Assembly (NCBI RefSeq): GCF_040939455.1
Contig: NC_134116.1
Coordinates: 69,891,900-69,955,899, forward strand
DNA from: Microcebus murinus
Lineage: Eukaryota > Chordata > Mammalia > Primates > Cheirogaleidae
DNA length: 64,000 nt
Direction of reading: 5' to 3'
Part shown: positions 48,336 through 60,525 of the stretch, in pieces
How positions within the stretch are numbered: the stretch's first letter is position 1
How the letters are laid out: each line of letters opens with the position of its first letter
Notes under the pieces: generated by a model
What the model was told of the DNA's origin: nothing
Databases searched by the model: none
What the model saw: the letters and a program-made list of their open reading frames with translations, nothing else
Made by a program: the position numbers and the translations under genes

Positions 48336-49560
48336 GCCATTCATTCATTCATTCAACAGATGCAGCACCTACCATGTACCAGGCATCCCGCTGGGGGGCC
48401 CGGAATGTGCAGCAGAGAATCACATAAATCCTCCTGCCCCTGAAGTTTGTAGCCTAGAGGCAGATACACATTAATCAGATAATGGCACAAACAAAAGTGC
48501 AACCTTGAGGAGCGTTGTAAAGGAGAGACGCAGGGTACTGCGAGAAGACCTCATCGGGGAATTTAATGCAGATAGGGAGGTTAAGGAAGGCTTCTAAGAG
48601 GAGACGGACTTTGAGCTGAGATTAGAAGGATGAGCTGGTGTTAACTAAGCAAAGAAGAAAGAAAAGAGCCTTTGGGGGGAAGTCTTGCACAAAAAGCGTC
48701 AGTGGTGGAGGGGAGCGGGGCCAGCCCGAGGCACTGACACCTGGCCATTGTCCCGGAGATGGCGTGAGACACCCGAGAGACTGACAGGGAAGGTGGGTCT
48801 CACAGGCTGAGTGGTGGTTTCTCTTTAGCCCCTGAATAATCGGAAGCCACGGATGGGTTTTAAGCAGGAGGTGGGGATAATGATGTGATCAGATTTTCAT
48901 TTAAGAAAGAACCCTCTGGCTGCTGTCTGGACAGTTAAGGGCAGGAGCTGAGAATACAGAGGTAGAAAGCAGCACGGTTAGGAGATGGGAGCAGGTAAAC
49001 TCAGGCGGCAGTGGTAGAGGTGGAGAAAATGGATATTTAGGAGCTATTCTTATCAGGACTTGAACATGAGGGCTTTGCACAAGAGTGGTCACAGCTGATT
49101 TTAGCCTTCCTGCCCAAAGAAATGGATAACGGTCCCATTCCCCAAAGAAGGGAGGTCTGGAAGGCAACCAGTTGGAGGAGTGGAGGGAGATGCTAAACTT
49201 AATTTTAGACATGTTCCTTTTCAGATCGCTTTGCAACATCCAAGAGGGCACAAGGATACACAGGTATGTTAGGCTGGAGCCCAGAAGAGATACAAATGTC
49301 TACGTTGTCTGCATAAAAGAACTAATGGATGGATGGGAATGCCTGAGATGGATATAGAGTAAGTGGAGAGGGTCCAGGACTGAGCCTGGGGAAAACTTCA
49401 ACCTTTAGTGATTGAGTAGAGGGGAAAAAAAGCAAAAAAGAAGAAGAAAAAAAAGCAGCATCTAGAAAAGTTGGAAAGACCCAGGAGAGAGCATTGAAGA
49501 CTAGGGAAAAAAAATGTCTGTTAGATTGAGCAATTTGGAAGTCATTTGTTGCTTTAGCAG
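48335..49560 (-). repeat. Long ancient interspersed repeat (L2-age)
   Basis: It begins CATTCATTCATTCATTCAAC, continues CTACCATGTACCAGGCATCC and AAAGAACCCTCTGGCTGCTG, and reaches TTGAGCAATTTGGAAGTCAT. This order of phrases recurs in mammalian genomes as one long old element, starting with the reverse complement of an L2-style tail. I cannot name the family with confidence. The same family seems present in parts at 42230-42560, 46480-47160 and 52480-52830. Confidence 0.55.
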
Positions 49561-50194
49561 AACTTCTCAACCCATGGCCAGGGCAGAGTGGAGGATATTT
49601 GTGTAACACCAAAGGGTGCCAGGCAAGGCTACTCAAGGCCAGACGCAAACGGCCCAGAAGTTCCAGCTTCCCAGAACCCACCTGGCTGCCCTGAAGGCTA
49701 AGGGATCCTTACTTTGGCACACCTCTGCCTATTCTCAGCACACCGGAGTGCAGGTGGGAAGCTCTGCCTTCCAGAAAAGGCACTGTTTCCAAAGAGCGAT
49801 GGCCAAACTCCTGGTGGCCAGATCAGGAGGGGTGTGGGGGGAGTTGGTGAGGAGCAGGGCAGCTACCATGCCACAACTCAGGGGCTCCAAACCTGTTATA
49901 TTCTAAGTGAATGGTGCCACCTGCAGCCATGTGACACAGTGGCCTATGGCAAGATGAGTGTACAATGAGGAAATAAAGGCAGACAAATAGAGCTCACTCT
50001 TTAGGGAACTTTGGCTGAGAATGGAAAGCCAAGGATAGGATTTCCAGAGAGTAGAAAGACAGAGATATGACTGGAAAGGAATGAGTTAATCGTGTTATCT
50101 CTTTTAAAATCCAGGAAAGCATTTATGTATTAGATAGAAAAGCAAAGGAGACACATTAAGAGAGAGGAATGAAGAGAGAGGCATGAATATCAAA

Positions 50195-50484
50195 AAGCAT
50201 GAAGACTCAACATCATTACTCATTAGGGAAATGAAAATCAAAACCTCAATGAAATGCCACTTTATACCCACTAGGATGGCTAAAATAACAAAACGGCAGA
50301 CAATAACCTGTGTTGCCAAGAATGCAGAGAAATTAGAACCCTCACACATGGCTTATGGGATATTAAAATGCTGCAGCCACTTTGAAAACAGTCTGGCGGT
50401 TCCTCAAAATGTTAAACAGAGTTGCCATGTGACCCAGCAATTCCACTCCTGGTATATACCCCAGAGAATTCAAAAATGCACATA
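50195..50484 (+). repeat. L1M ORF2 C-terminal fragment
   Basis: CATTAGGGAAATGAAAATCA, then CACTAGGATGGCTAAAATAA, then CCTCAAAATGTTAAACAGAG and CCCAGCAATTCCACTCCTGG is the standard old-L1 ORF2 3' text, sense strand. Frame-disrupting changes show it is dead. Confidence 0.9.
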
Positions 50485-50489
50485 TACCC

Positions 50490-50640
50490 AGGCCTGGAGC
50501 AGTGATTGATTCAGGCCTGTAATCCCAGCACTTTGGGAGGCTGAGGCAGGAGGATTGCTTGAGGCCATTAGTTCAAGACCAGCCTGGGCAACATAGCGAG
50601 ACCCCGTCTCTACAAATTTAGCCAGGCTTGGTAACAAAAG
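50490..50640 (+). repeat. Alu left-monomer (FLAM/AluJ-type), sense
   Basis: GGCCTGTAATCCCAGCACTT, then GGGAGGCTGAGGCAGGAGGA and GCCTGGGCAACATAGCGAGA with CCCCGTCTCTACAAATTTAGC. Only one arm is present. It abuts the L1M fragment, probably inserted into it. Confidence 0.85.
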
Positions 50641-51180
50641 ACAGATTAACAGGAGAAAAACTAACAGAAGCTTGGTAGTATTTAACTCCTTCATGTGTGG
50701 GAGATACCCGAGGAAAATGCACAAGTCTCAGAGAGGTGGTTTTGAGTTCAGGCTTAAATACCATCTTCAACCGAAACAAAGAAAGAAGGGTGGGAGGCAG
50801 TGACAGGAAGGCATTTTTCCTGGGCCCAGGTGAAGTGCACCGTACAGTAAACAGCAGTAAGCTTTGCTCCCCAGACTTAAGTCCATGCCTTCTCCACTGA
50901 TAAGAGTCTCTAGTGACTTAGTCATCCTCCTTTTCCTGGTACGGAGCGGCATACACTCTTATAGATGGAGATTTCCTTTGTAGATGGAAATTTCCCTTAC
51001 AAACGGGTAATTCCTCTGTTTTCAGAGCTTTTCCTGTGTCTACATTGGCTGAGAATAATCAGCTCAAGATAATCCTTATGCCAAAGGGGCATATTTTAGG
51101 GCAGCATATTCTGGTCTCCTGCAGTTATATTCCAGAGTGGCATATTTTTGGTCTCTTACAGTACTGATCTACAGTATAGC
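50641..51180. repeat. LTR-like repeat, family not identified
   Basis: Text such as ATTGGCTGAGAATAATCAGC, then TATGCCAAAGGGGCATATTT and CAGAGTGGCATATTTT-type duplications has the look of a mammalian retroviral LTR I have seen but cannot name. Boundaries and strand are uncertain. Confidence 0.35.
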
Positions 51181-52850
51181 CTTTAGATTTAAGTACTTAA
51201 ATAACAATTATTGTGCCTATACATTGGCTAAAGTTCACCAGTGATGAACATTCATCAATGACGAGCAAATAGATTATAGAGGATGAAGGTGTTAGCCCCA
51301 CCATCCTCTTCAACCTAAGAAGTTATTTATTTAGTTAATACTAATCTGGCTTTTTATAGTTAAATAGAAAGGATGTTCAACAAACAAATATTAAACTCTG
51401 AGTGCAAAAAATAAACACAAGCAGTTTCTTGACTCTCCACCTAACAGACACCATTTTGATGTGCTAATAGCTGCAAATAAGAACTGTAGTGATCAGTTAT
51501 CACTAAGCAGAGGTGTTAACTAAATTTTAGCATTTATGGAACTGAAGTAGCAGATCAGGACAACCTTTAGAATAACAACAATTACCACAGACCCAAGCCC
51601 TAATCTAGGAAATTGTTGAAAGTTAATACTTTTCTCTTGACAGCTTAAATGCGCGTATCTTTAACCCTAGAAATCCCAGATGACAGAAAGATAAAAATCA
51701 CTGAAGACTAGACCATGCAGGTGAGGAGGGATTTTCCCCCAAAGGGTAGTAGCTAGCTGAGTTTCAATTTTATTATTGCATGTTTAATTTACATCAAAAT
51801 GCAAAAATGCAAAAAATGAAACACCACAGCACTAAATAGACCATGGTAAAGGACACTTGTTTACAGTGTGAGAGCTGAAACGAGAAAGCAGAATGATGTC
51901 TTGTTCAGCCTCAGATGGAAGAGTGCACAGAGGGCTACTGGAACATTTCAGGGTCTCCACATGTCCAAGAATGACCGTGAATAGTGCTGTGAGTATTGAT
52001 TGGACGATTATAGATACATCTCCATGAGCAGGCAAATTAGAAAACACAGCACCTACAATAATGGAGATCAACTATACTTTCAGCCTTCAACAAAAATAGA
52101 ATTATCCCATACTAATACATTTAAGACACTCAACTAATATGCACTGAGTGCTGTAGGTGGTAGAGATGCATGCATCAACAAAAGAGGCAAAAATCTCTCA
52201 CTCATGAATGTTGAGGCTCAGAATATACCTCAAAACATGGCACCTTAACATACTGAGTATTTTAAGCTGAAGGAAATTGAGAAAACATTGGGAAGGTCAC
52301 TGTTTAACCTTCTCCAGCCTTTCTCTCCTGAAGCAGGACATAACAGAATTCTGTGACCTACCTTCCCTGAAAGTAGGTCATAAGAACCTCATTCCAGAGG
52401 GGTCTAGCCCTACACCCAGAGGCCAAGGAGTATCGGATCAAACAAGCTATGTGTCCCCATTATATCACTGGCCATTTTATGTGTCCTTGACCAGAGTGAG
52501 ACAGGAAGCTGTTGAACAGAGAAGTTCCAGGAAGAGATTCAATGCCTTGATAGGTCACTCTGCGGCTGTGTTGAGAGTAATTTCTGAGGTATAGTAGCAA
52601 GAAGACCAGCAGGAGACTACTGCAGTGAGAGGGCCCATGGCGGCCTGCTCTATGGCAATGGCAGTGAGTCCAGGGAGGGTACATTTTGGAAGGTGGGGAG
52701 CAAAGGAGTTTCTGATTGGTTAGGTGGGGGCTGTGATCACCAGGGATGACTCCGTAGTTTCATTCTAGCAATTGGGAGGATGGAGTTGCTAGTCCCTGAA
52801 GTAGTGGCTAAGGGCAGAACATGTTTGGTGAGTAGATAGATGAAGATCAG
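51181..52850. other. Intergenic region, no gene recognised
   Basis: AT-rich unique-looking sequence to about 52480, then old L2-age text (CTCTGCGGCTGTGTTGAGAG, GGATGACTCCGTAGTTTC). No exon or RNA gene is supported. Confidence 0.5.
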
Positions 52851-53139
52851 GACTTATGTTTTTCAAATAGACAAGTTTTATTTTTGTCTATTAAATATCC
52901 AAATGTGTTTTAACCTTCTTTTCTCAAATAAAATATCATGAATATTGTATTTGCCATTCAGTATTGTTCTATCACCCCTCTAAAATAGCTGTATATTATT
53001 CCTTTAATGGATATGCCGTGATCCTTTTAATCATCCTCTACTGGTAAACATTTAAGTTGTTTCCAAAGTTTTATGAATATAAATAAAGCTTCAGTGAATG
53101 TGATTTATGATATGATGATATAATAAGAAATACATATTT

Positions 53140-53995
53140 GGTCTCTGCCCTGGTTCTTGGCAAAGAGCTCCTAAAACCATTATAATTTCCTGAGCAATAG
53201 GAGTTCTAGATCCAGTTTGTTCTAATATTGGGCCTTTGACCCTTGTTTTGGACACAGAGCCCTAATCCCTTGGAATTTCCTTGATGGTAGGAAAGTCTTT
53301 TGTTTCGAGACAATTTTGGTGGGCTCCAGGATGGGGCTGATCACCAGAAAGACCAAACCAGGATTAGAAGTTTGGAATTTTCACCCCATCCTCCCATTCT
53401 TTAGGAGAGGGAGAATGGCTGAAGATTGAATTCATAATCAATCATGCCTATGCAATGAAGTCTCTATAAAAATCCTTGAACTATGAGGCCAACAAAGCTT
53501 CCAGATTGGCAGACACATCCATGTGGCAAGTGGGTGGCATCTCTCAACTCCACAGGGCAGAAGCTCCTGCACTCTAGACCCTTCCAGACCTCACCCTGTA
53601 TATCTCTTCATCTGGCTGTTCTTCTGGGTCCTTTTTGATATCCTTTGTAATAAATGGGCCAATGTGAACACAGTGTTTCCCAAGTTCCATGAGCCATCCT
53701 AACAAATAATTGAACCCTCTGAAGGAGTTGTAGGAACCCCAATTTATAGCCCATTGGTCAGAAGCACAGTCACCACCTAGGACTCACTATTGGCATCTGA
53801 AGTGAGGGCAATCTTACCGGACTGAGCCCTTAACCTGTGAGATCTGTAGGTAGTGTCAGCATGGAATGGAATTATAAGGCAGCCAGGTAGTGTCTGCTGA
53901 AGAAGCACTTGGTGTGTGGGGAAGAAACCATACACATTTGTGGTCACGGAAGTGTTCTGTGCTGTGTTGAGTGTGCAAGTAGCATAAACAATTTG
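53140..53995 (+). repeat. LTR-like retroviral element, family unnamed
   Basis: From TTTGGTCTCTGCCCTGGTTC through ATGCCTATGCAATGAAGTCT and a polyadenylation-like TTTGTAATAAATGGGCCAAT to GGAAGTGTTCTGTGCTGTG. This set of phrases is a common mammalian long repeat with LTR-like R/U5 organisation. It interrupts the old L1. I could not recall the name. No gag, pol or env frame is present. Confidence 0.55.
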
Positions 53996-54091
53996 GCTTT
54001 TCTTATATCTTACATCATGATAGCAAAACCTTTGTGAGGATCAACTATTTCCCTAGTATAAATTCCTTAACATGGACTTGGTGGGATAGAG

Positions 54092-54468
54092 GGTGCTGGG
54101 GTTCAATGTGTCCCCCAGGGTTTATGTGCTGCGAATTTAATCCCCAATGCAACAGTGTTGAGAAGCAGTACCTTTACGAGGTGATTAGGTCATGAGGGCT
54201 CCGACATCAGTAATAGATTAATGTCATTATTACAGGCATGGGTTCCTGATAAAGAGACAAGCTCTGCCCCTTCTTTGCTCTCTCAGGCTCAAGCTTCCTT
54301 GCCCTCCACCATCTGTCACAGGGTAGCGCTGCAAGAAGGTCCTCACCAGATGCCATCCCTCACTCTTGGACTTCCCAACCGCTGGAATTGTGAGAAATAA
54401 ATTTCTCTTCTTTATAAATTACTCAGTCTGTGGGGTTCTGTTATAGCAACACAAAATGGACTAAGACA
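54092..54468 (+). repeat. MSTB-type MaLR LTR
   Basis: It opens near GGGGTTCAATGTGTCCCCCA, includes TTAATCCCCAATGCAACAGT and GTGATTAGGTCATGAGGGCT, has AATAAATTTCTCTTCTTTAT, and ends with the MaLR terminus ACACAAAATGGACTAAGACA. Nearly full length and a solo LTR. Confidence 0.88.
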
Positions 54469-54620
54469 GTTTGTGTATTTTTATATGTTTGCTACAAGCA
54501 GCCAAATTGCTCTCCAGAAAAGTTGTACCAATGTACGCTGTCACCACAATGAGTGCTTATTTTCCTTGCATCCTTGTCTAAGTGCATTTTTATAGTCAAA
54601 GATTCAAATTCGAGAAAACA

Positions 54621-57180
54621 TTTCACAAGATGAAAATAATTTTACTCTGGATCCAACAAATATTTGTGGAACACCTTGTCCCCCCCTCCCCATGTTATGC
54701 TGCCTTTACAGGCATCCTTCTATTGAGTTCTCACAACTGGGCCAAATAGGCATTAAGAGATGAGCTCAGAATCGAGAGACAAATGAATGACAAAGTCAGG
54801 ATGTGAATGGTTGATCCTGTGGTTTGTGGACTGAAGGGCAGCCACAAACTGAAATGCATTTAGATCCACCAAAAGTCACAGAACAACACACACCCCCTAG
54901 AGGGGCAGGAGCTGGCACCAACGAAGACTAAAGAAACAGGCAGAGTGATGTTTGAACTTTGTATCCCACAAATACACACTATTATTATGTGCCAACTAAA
55001 AGTAAAAGGAAAAAAAGAATGGGTAGTACTAATTCATTTTAAATCATATTTGTTAATCTTGGGGGGCGGGGAAGGAAAGAAACAAACATACAGAAATCCA
55101 ACAACAGCCCCATTACGGGGAGGAAAAACCCGATACTGTAAAACGTCAGAGGTTGAGTAGGGAGCAGGAGGGGACAGAGGAGAAAGGCTCATTGCATGAG
55201 TGCTGACAAGGAAATTTTATTGAACCAGAAAGAAATTAGCGGTCCAGGGAGCTAAGAAGAAAGGCTGAAAGCCTGAACATGGCCTCAAAGAAAAGAAACA
55301 AGAGCTTAAAGGCACGTTAGCAGCACTGTCTTCCCACAATTGTGTGGAGGAGAAGAAACGAGAGAGTTGGCCAGAAAACACACACTACGCGATGAAAGGA
55401 AATTATGATGTAACCAAGGAGATAGAAACTAGGCCAATGAGGCTGGGTGATTAAATTACCAAGGCTTAATCCCCCAGCTGGGAGAAATCCAAGAGGAAGA
55501 AGGAGGTGTGTACGTATGTCTGCGTGAAAAGAAAACATTACACTGAAAGGCATTTTTCTGAAGGCCTTCAAAGCGCAAATGGTAACAAGAATAATGATAA
55601 AAGCAATATTGCATTGCACTGTGCCAGGCATTTCAGGTGCAGAAAACATTATTATAGATTAGCCAAAAGCAGAGATAAGGCCAGAGTTAAATACGCTGAT
55701 ATCTGGTAAAAGTTAATCAGAGGGTTACTCAGAGAGGTAGATAGTGATAGCGAAGAAAGCTATGAAACCGGCTCTACCACATTGGGCATCTCCATGAGCT
55801 CCACCGTCGTGAGATTCAGGCTCAGAGGGGACAGCAATGGGGCTGTGGGCCTAGCAGTCCTCCCAGGCCTGTCATTTCAAGCCCTCTACTGTGTTCCCTC
55901 GTTGTCTGCAGCCTGGCAATGTGAATGCTTGCTCCTATCTCTGGACACCAGGCCCTCCTGCGAACACAGTTATTTTAGATCTTAACCTTGTCATTTCCTT
56001 CTTTTTTTCTAGTAGTAACTCTCAGCCTTGAGTCTTGAGTGTTTAACTGCATCTTAGCACAGTGCCTGACCCAAATGGCAATTAGGCTTTTTTAAAATGG
56101 AGGTGACATTCGCATGGCTCAAATGTAACCACTTTAAAGTGTGCCATTCAGTGGCATTTAGTACATTCACAATATGATACAACCATCACCCCTATCTAGC
56201 TCCAAAATGACAATTAGCTTTTGCTGATGTTTAGTAGCCATAAGGGCCGTTTGCTGTGTTGAACCCTCACCTTGTGCCTTGAAGGAGTTCGTATGTTAGT
56301 ACACAGTAACTTAATATAGCACACCACGTACTTAGAATGTGAGCCAGGCTCTGTGCTGAATTCTGTTGAAGACACTAGCATTTGCTGTTGTTATTTCTCA
56401 GAGGTTTAAAACTTGAAGCATGCTTTATAAATGTGGTAGGAAAGGTTGGCAAACAAACCACAGCAAGCTAGCTTGCTTTATTGCTTTCTTTCTTGAAAAG
56501 TTAAATAAAAAGGAAGACGAATTATCTGAATGTTTTCTAGGACAGTCCCCTGAAAGCCCCTGAAAGTAGGTACCATCTTATTTGTCCTTATATTCCCAAT
56601 AGCAGTATGTTCATCCTGTCAGGTAAATTCACACCCATCACCCATATGCACTGTATTTCCTTGAGATTTCAGGAAAATTCTACTCTTGTGTATGTGTTGT
56701 TTTTTACCCCTTAAAAATGATGTCTCTTACAAAGATGAATAAAAAGAAAGTATGCTGTCAGAGGAAAGTGGTTTTAGATCTGGAACGGACCTAGGAGAAC
56801 ATTTTACACTCCTAATTTACACAGGAGTCCAAAGAGAAATAACAAAAATCATGCAACCTGAGAAAGACGAGTTGGCTGCCCACGATTGCAGAGCTCACCT
56901 GTGAAAGTAAAATCCTTTGTCTGCATCTTCATTGAGGGGAGGGAAAGAGTGGCCCATGGATGTGGGATTGCAGTAGGATGACAGGACAATCCCTCAGCAA
57001 GATCTCACCAAAGTGGCCCACCTGGGAGAGAGTCTCATTGTTTGCATATTATAATCAGCAGCCAGGCAATCAGGATGAGTACGTTTCTGTTTCCCTGGAA
57101 AGGAAACCAAGGCCACTACAGGTAAGGGATGCAGGACTAGGGGAGAGTCGAGCTCCCCTGCCTGTCTGGAGTTTCTCACA
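54621..57180. other. Intergenic region, mostly unrecognised
   Basis: I recognise only an L1M 3' UTR piece, antisense, at about 56095-56220 (AACCACTTTAAAGTGTGCCA, CCATCACCCCTATCTAGC). The rest shows no gene, RNA gene or named repeat. Confidence 0.55.
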
Positions 57181-57182
57181 GT

Positions 57183-57340
57183 GTATTTGTCCCCTCGGAT
57201 TGCTATAACAAACTACCACAGACTCAGGTGGCTTAAACAACAGGAATGTATTTTGTTACTGTTCTAGAGGTTGAGAAGTCCAAGATCAAGATACGAGCAG
57301 GCTGAGAGCTATCTCCTTAGCTTGTGGACAGTCATCTTCT
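57183..57340 (-). repeat. MLT1 LTR, first part (antisense)
   Basis: GGATTGCTATAACAAACTAC, then CACAGACTCAGGTGGCTTAA, ACAACAGGAATG and GAGAAGTCCAAGATCAAG is the reverse complement of the MLT1 3' end. It breaks at 57340 and resumes at 60300. Confidence 0.85.
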
Positions 57341-60299
57341 TTTTTTAAAAAGAACTGTTTTTAAATTTGTTTAAATGGTTTTTTTAATTACTAATGGATA
57401 CATAACAGTTGTAAATATTTATAGGGTACATGTGATATTTTGATATAAGCATACAGTGGGTATTAATCAAATCAGGGTAATTGGGGTATCCATCACCTCA
57501 AGCATTTATCATTTCTTTGTGTTAGGAATGTACCAATTATACTCTTTTAGTTATTTAAAAGTATACACCATAACTTATTGTCGACTATAGTCACTTTGTT
57601 GTGGTATCAAGTATTGTTCATTCTGTCTAACTAACTATATTTTTATACCCATTAACCACCCTAATTTATCCCCTCCTTTCTGTTACCCCTTCCCAGCCTC
57701 TGGTAATCATCATTCTATTCTCTGTGTCTCTAAAATCAATTGTTTCAGCATTTAGTTCCCACGTATAAATGAGAATATGAGAGATTGGTCTTTCTATGCT
57801 TGGCTTATTTCTCATAACAAAATGTTCTGCAATTCATCTATGTTGTTAGAAATGGCAAGGGTTTATTCTTTTTATGGCTATATAATATTCCATTGTGTCT
57901 ATGTACCACAATTCCTTTATCCATTCATCTGTTGATAGACACTTAGGTAGATTCCATATATTAGCTATAGTGAATAGTGCTGCAATAAAAATGGGAGAGC
58001 AGATACCTTTTTGATATACTGATTTCCTTTCTTTGGGATATATACCCAGCAATGGGATTGTTGGGTCATATGGTAGTTCTATTTTTAGTTTTTGAGGAAC
58101 CTCCATACTGTTTTACATAGTGTTTGCACTAATTTACATTCTCACCAACAGTGGATGAGTGTTCCCTTTTCTTCCATCCTCACCAGCATTTGTTATTGCC
58201 TGTCATTTTTATAAAAGCCTTTTTAACTGGGGTGATAGGGAATCTCATTGTGGTTTTGATTTGCATTTCTCTGATGACTAATAATGTTGAACATATTTTC
58301 ATATACTTGTTGGCCATTTGTATGTCTTCTTTTGAGAAATGTCTATTCAGATCCTTTGCCCTTTTTTTTTTATCAGATTATTTGATTTTTTCCTATTGAG
58401 TCATTGGAGCTCTTACATATTCTAGTTATCAATCTCTTGTCATACAGGTAGTTTGCAAATATTTTCTCCCATTCTGTGGGTTGTCTCTTCACTCTGTTGA
58501 TTATTTCCTTTCCTGAGCAGAAGTTTTTTTATCATTATGTCATCCTATTTGTCCAATTTTGCTTTGGTTGCTTGTGTTTGGGGATATAACTGAAGAAATC
58601 CTTGCTCAGACCAATGTCCCTAAGTGTTTCCCCAATGTTTCCTTTTAGTAGTTTCATAGTTTCAGGTCTTATATTTAAGTCTTTAATCCATTTTGATTTG
58701 ATTTTTGTATATGGTGAGACATAAGGGTCTAGTTTCGTTCTTCTGCATATGGATATCCAGTTTTCCCACCACCATTTTTGAAGAGACTCTTCTTTTCCCA
58801 GTGCATGTTCTTGGTGCCTTTGTCAGAGATAAATTCACCATAGACGTGTAGATTTATTTCTGGGTTCATTTTCTCTTCTGTTCCATTGGTCTATGTGTCT
58901 GTTTTTATGCCAGTATCATGCTGTTTTGGTTACTACAGATCTGTAGTATAATTCAAAGTCAGATAATATGATTCCTCCAGTTATGTTCTTTTTGCCCAGG
59001 TTGGCTTTAGCTACTCTGGGTTTTTCACATACATTTTTAGAATTATTCTTTCTACTAATATTTCTGTGAAGAATGTCATTGATATTTTTATGGAGGTTGC
59101 ATTGAATGCATAGCTTGCTTTGGATAGCATGGACATTTAACAATATTGATTCTTCTAATCCATGAGTATGAAATATCTTTCCATTATTTTGTGTCCTCTT
59201 CAATTTCTTTCATTAATGTTTTATAATTTTTATTGTAGAGATCTTTTACTTCTTTAGTTATGTTTATTCATAGGAATTTTATTTTATTTGTAGCTATTGT
59301 AAATGGGCTTCCTTTCTTGGCTTCCTTTTTAGATTGTTCGCTGTTGGCATATATAGAAATGGTACTCTCTGTGCTGGGCTGGTGGAGTTGAGGGAGGAGT
59401 GACGTGGGCACTCCCTTGTGGTCACCACAGCTACGACTGTACCAGGTCACTACTGAAGCCAGCCCTGTCTCACCCAAAGCCAATGGTGATTGTTGCCTGG
59501 CTAAGTCTGATGTTTTGGTTTTTTTTGGTTTTTTGTTTTCTTTTGAGACAGAGTCTCACTCTGTTGCCCGGGCTAGAGTGCTGTGGCATCAGCCTAGCTC
59601 ACAGCAACCTCATACTCCTGGGCTCAAGCGATCCTCCTGCCTCAGCCTCCCTAGTATCTGGGACTACAGGCACGTGGCACCATGCCTGGCTAATTTTTTC
59701 TATTTTTAGTTGTTTGGCTAATTTCTTTCTATTTATAGTAGATATGGGGTCTTGCTCTTGCTCAGGCTGGTCTCAAACGATGTCTTGTGTTTATTCAAAG
59801 CCCAAGGGCTCTTTAGTCAGCAGAAGGTGAACCTTGTCAGGACTAGGTGCTTCCTTTCAGGGCAGAGGGTTTCCTGCTAGCTAGGGTGGGCCCAGAAATG
59901 CTATCCAGGATCTAAGGCCTGGAATCAGGGGCTCAGGAGTCTGCTTGGCACTTTATTTTACTGTGGCTGAGCTGGTACCCAAGTTGCAAAACAAAGTCCT
60001 CTGAACTCTTCCCTTTCCTTTCCCCAAGTGGAATAAGACTGTCCCTGAGCTGCACTAGCTGGAGTTGGGGGCAGGGGGATGACACAGGCACTGGCCTGGC
60101 CGCAGCTGCTGGTGTCTCACTGGGTCATGTGCACCCCAAGTCCCCTGGCTCTGAGCTAGCACAGCCACAGGAATTGCCCAAGGACTGCAGTGCTTGTGGC
60201 CTGTCTTACAAATTTATTCCAGGCCCCAGGCTGCTTTCGGCCAGTGGCCGGCTAGCCAGGACCCGGGTTTCTACCACTGGGGCAGAGGATTTCCCTCCG
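57341..60299 (-). repeat. L1 with large internal deletion, antisense
   Basis: Read on the minus strand, the element has a GC-rich L1 5' UTR (60299 down to about 59366, interrupted by an Alu), including GACTTTGTTTTGCAACTTGG then GTACCAGCTCAGCCACAG and GACTAAAGAGCCCTTGGGCT. It then jumps into the middle of ORF2 at about 59365 (TATATGCCAACAGCGAAC) and continues through the ORF2 C-terminus (the 57846-58106 frame has IPLLGIYPKE and WNLPKCLSTDEWIK) to the 3' UTR and A-tail at 57341. ORF1 and the 5' half of ORF2, with endonuclease and most of the reverse transcriptase, are absent. Target duplications GACAGTCATCTTCT (57327-57340) and GACAGCTGTCTTCT (60300-60313) flank it. It cannot encode its own mobility. 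Confidence 0.85.
59517..59778 (-). repeat. Strepsirrhine Alu inside the L1, 5'-truncated
   Basis: T-rich tail, GAGACAGAGTCTCACTCTGT, GGGCTAGAGTGCTGTGGCAT, then CAGCCTAGCTCACAGCAACC and AATTTCTTTCTATTTATAGT, stopping at CAGGCTGGTCTCAAAC. It lacks about 80 bases of the Alu 5' end. Near-identical 8-bp flanks GATGTTTT (59509-59516) and GATGTCTT (59779-59786) mark the insertion into the L1 5' UTR. Confidence 0.9.
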
Positions 60300-60525
60300 G
60301 ACAGCTGTCTTCTGGCCCTGGGCTCATGTGGCCTTTCCTCAGTGCCCGTGTGCAGGGGGGGCGGGGTAACATGAACCCCATTGGATCAGGGCCCTGACCT
60401 TTGACCTCATTTAAATTCAACCTTAATTACTTCCTTAGCAGCCCCATCTCCAGACACAGCCTCCCAGAGGGTTAGGGCTTCAACACACACATTTGTGGAC
60501 ACAAACCTTCAGTCCCTAACACAGA
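60300..60525 (-). repeat. MLT1 LTR, second part (antisense)
   Basis: CATGTGGCCTTTCCTCAGTG, then CGTGTGCAGGGG, ATTACTTCCTTAGCAGCCCC and TTAGGGCTTCAACACACACA continue the MLT1 consensus exactly from where the 57183-57340 part stops. Confidence 0.82.

Larger units (their letters stand above)
52855..54620 (-). repeat. Old L1 (L1M) 3' region, split by two LTRs
   Basis: Three pieces keep the order of a minus-strand L1: 52855-53135 (TAAACATTTAAGTTGTTTCC), 53996-54090 (TAGTATAAATTCCTTAACAT, then GGTGGGATAGAGGG) and 54470-54620 (GCCAAATTGCTCTCCAGAAA, then GTTGTACCAATGTACGCTGT). The gaps are filled by an LTR-like unit and an MSTB-type LTR, so the L1 is older than both. Confidence 0.7.

Noticed and set aside
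57846..58106. Minus-strand frame resembling a protein C-terminus (IPLLGIYPKE, WIKELWYIDTMEYY)
   Set aside because: It is the C-terminal end of L1 ORF2 within an internally deleted element, not a host gene.
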